From the NCBI GenBank assembly GCA_050248735.1, contig JBFWRU010000002.1, forward strand, positions 62,001 through 126,000: 64,000 nucleotides of DNA. The letters are read 5' to 3'. This document shows, piece after piece, positions 63,702-64,000 of the stretch. Under the pieces are notes generated by a model that saw only the letters and a list, made by a program, of their open reading frames with translations, searched no databases and was not told where the DNA came from. The stretch is from JACKFE01 sp050248735 (lineage in GTDB: Bacteria; Nitrospirota; Nitrospiria; Nitrospirales; UBA8639). The first letter of the stretch is position 1, and every line of letters starts with the position of its first letter. The translations under genes and the position numbers were made by a program.

Positions 63702-64000
63702 ATGGTGAATATGGAAACAATATGGATATTGGCTCGACGGGTGGCCAAAGCTTCATATGAGGACGATATTTTTTCCTATGCCGCCCAACTCGGATTTTAT
63801 TTTATGCTGGCGCTCTTTCCAGCGCTATTGGGGATCACGGCGTTACTGGGTATGTTGCCTCCGGAGGTGGTTGTGCCCACCTTGATGCCCTATGCCGAGA
63901 AAATTCTTCCGGCAGATTCCCTTTCCCTCGTCGACCAATATGTCGAACAGTTGGGGCAAGCCGGTGGTGGCGGAGTCTTTTCAATGAGCCTTCTTGGAGC
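63702..64000 (+). CDS. YihY/BrkB-family membrane protein (cut by window end)
   Basis: First 100 codons, open to the right edge. The AAQLGFYFMLALFPALLGIT segment and the following GMLPPEVVVP and AEKILPADSLSLVDQY match the gene at 3804 throughout, so it is a paralogue. ATG 63702 or 63711 could be the start; a TGA at 63681 excludes anything further upstream. Confidence 0.85.
   Translation, partial: MVNMETIWILARRVAKASYEDDIFSYAAQLGFYFMLALFPALLGITALLGMLPPEVVVPTLMPYAEKILPADSLSLVDQYVEQLGQAGGGGVFSMSLLG

Overview
This is a 64 kb piece of a Gram-negative chromosome. Evidence for Gram-negative is an outer-membrane beta-barrel protein, lipoproteins with lipoboxes, an entericidin-type lipoprotein, periplasmic L,D-transpeptidase and class A PBP genes, and TAT/Sec signal peptides. 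Gene content (CsbD genes, transglutaminase / circularly permuted ATP-grasp / alpha-E loci, DUF5069, DUF4398, many REC-HDOD and PAS histidine kinases) fits the Nitrospirota, probably a Nitrospira-like organism; that placement is inference. No rRNA, tRNA or CRISPR array was seen.

Layout. 1-10.1 kb holds envelope and osmotic-stress genes: nhaA (cut by the left edge), a BON lipoprotein, an AsmA-like/DUF748 protein with a YihY-type membrane protein, an entericidin-like lipoprotein, a beta-barrel protein, two CsbD proteins (one with a signal peptide), an MscS channel, a decayed APC amino-acid permease and a UPF0114 protein. 10.3-16.7 kb is a cell-wall block (L,D-transpeptidase, DUF4398 lipoprotein, class A PBP). 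17.2-18.7 kb carries a haem-oxygenase-like iron enzyme next to a Cys/Gly/Ser-tailed protein. 18.8-28.4 kb is a large divergent peptide-ligation locus: transglutaminase, fused ATP-grasp/alpha-E and transglutaminase-DUF2126 on the minus strand; separate ATP-grasp and alpha-E genes on the plus strand. A BchE-like radical SAM gene and DUF5069 follow.

32.5-49.0 kb is a dense two-component signalling island with four hybrid or classical histidine kinases and five REC proteins, including two HK/REC-HDOD cassettes arranged as mirror images. In its middle lies a degraded partial copy of the 30.0-32.2 kb block (radical SAM tail, DUF5069 tail and a secreted protein) and an IS3 remnant. 49.0-50.5 kb is a graveyard of a possible PII-like fragment, IS3 orfA and a SIR2-like gene. 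50.5-56.7 kb is a minus-strand operon: solute-binding protein, small Pro-rich protein, amidohydrolase, and pyruvate dehydrogenase E1alpha/E1beta/E2. Then come an ADAM/reprolysin-like secreted metalloprotease, cobyric acid synthase, a secreted coiled-coil protein, and a second YihY-type gene cut by the right edge.

Most notable: the two-armed ligase/transglutaminase locus with its radical SAM neighbour, the enzyme plus Cys-rich protein pair, the segmental duplication with a chimeric ORF, an HD-GYP protein that has lost its metal ligands, and the bacterial ADAM-like protease with tandem C-terminal domains.
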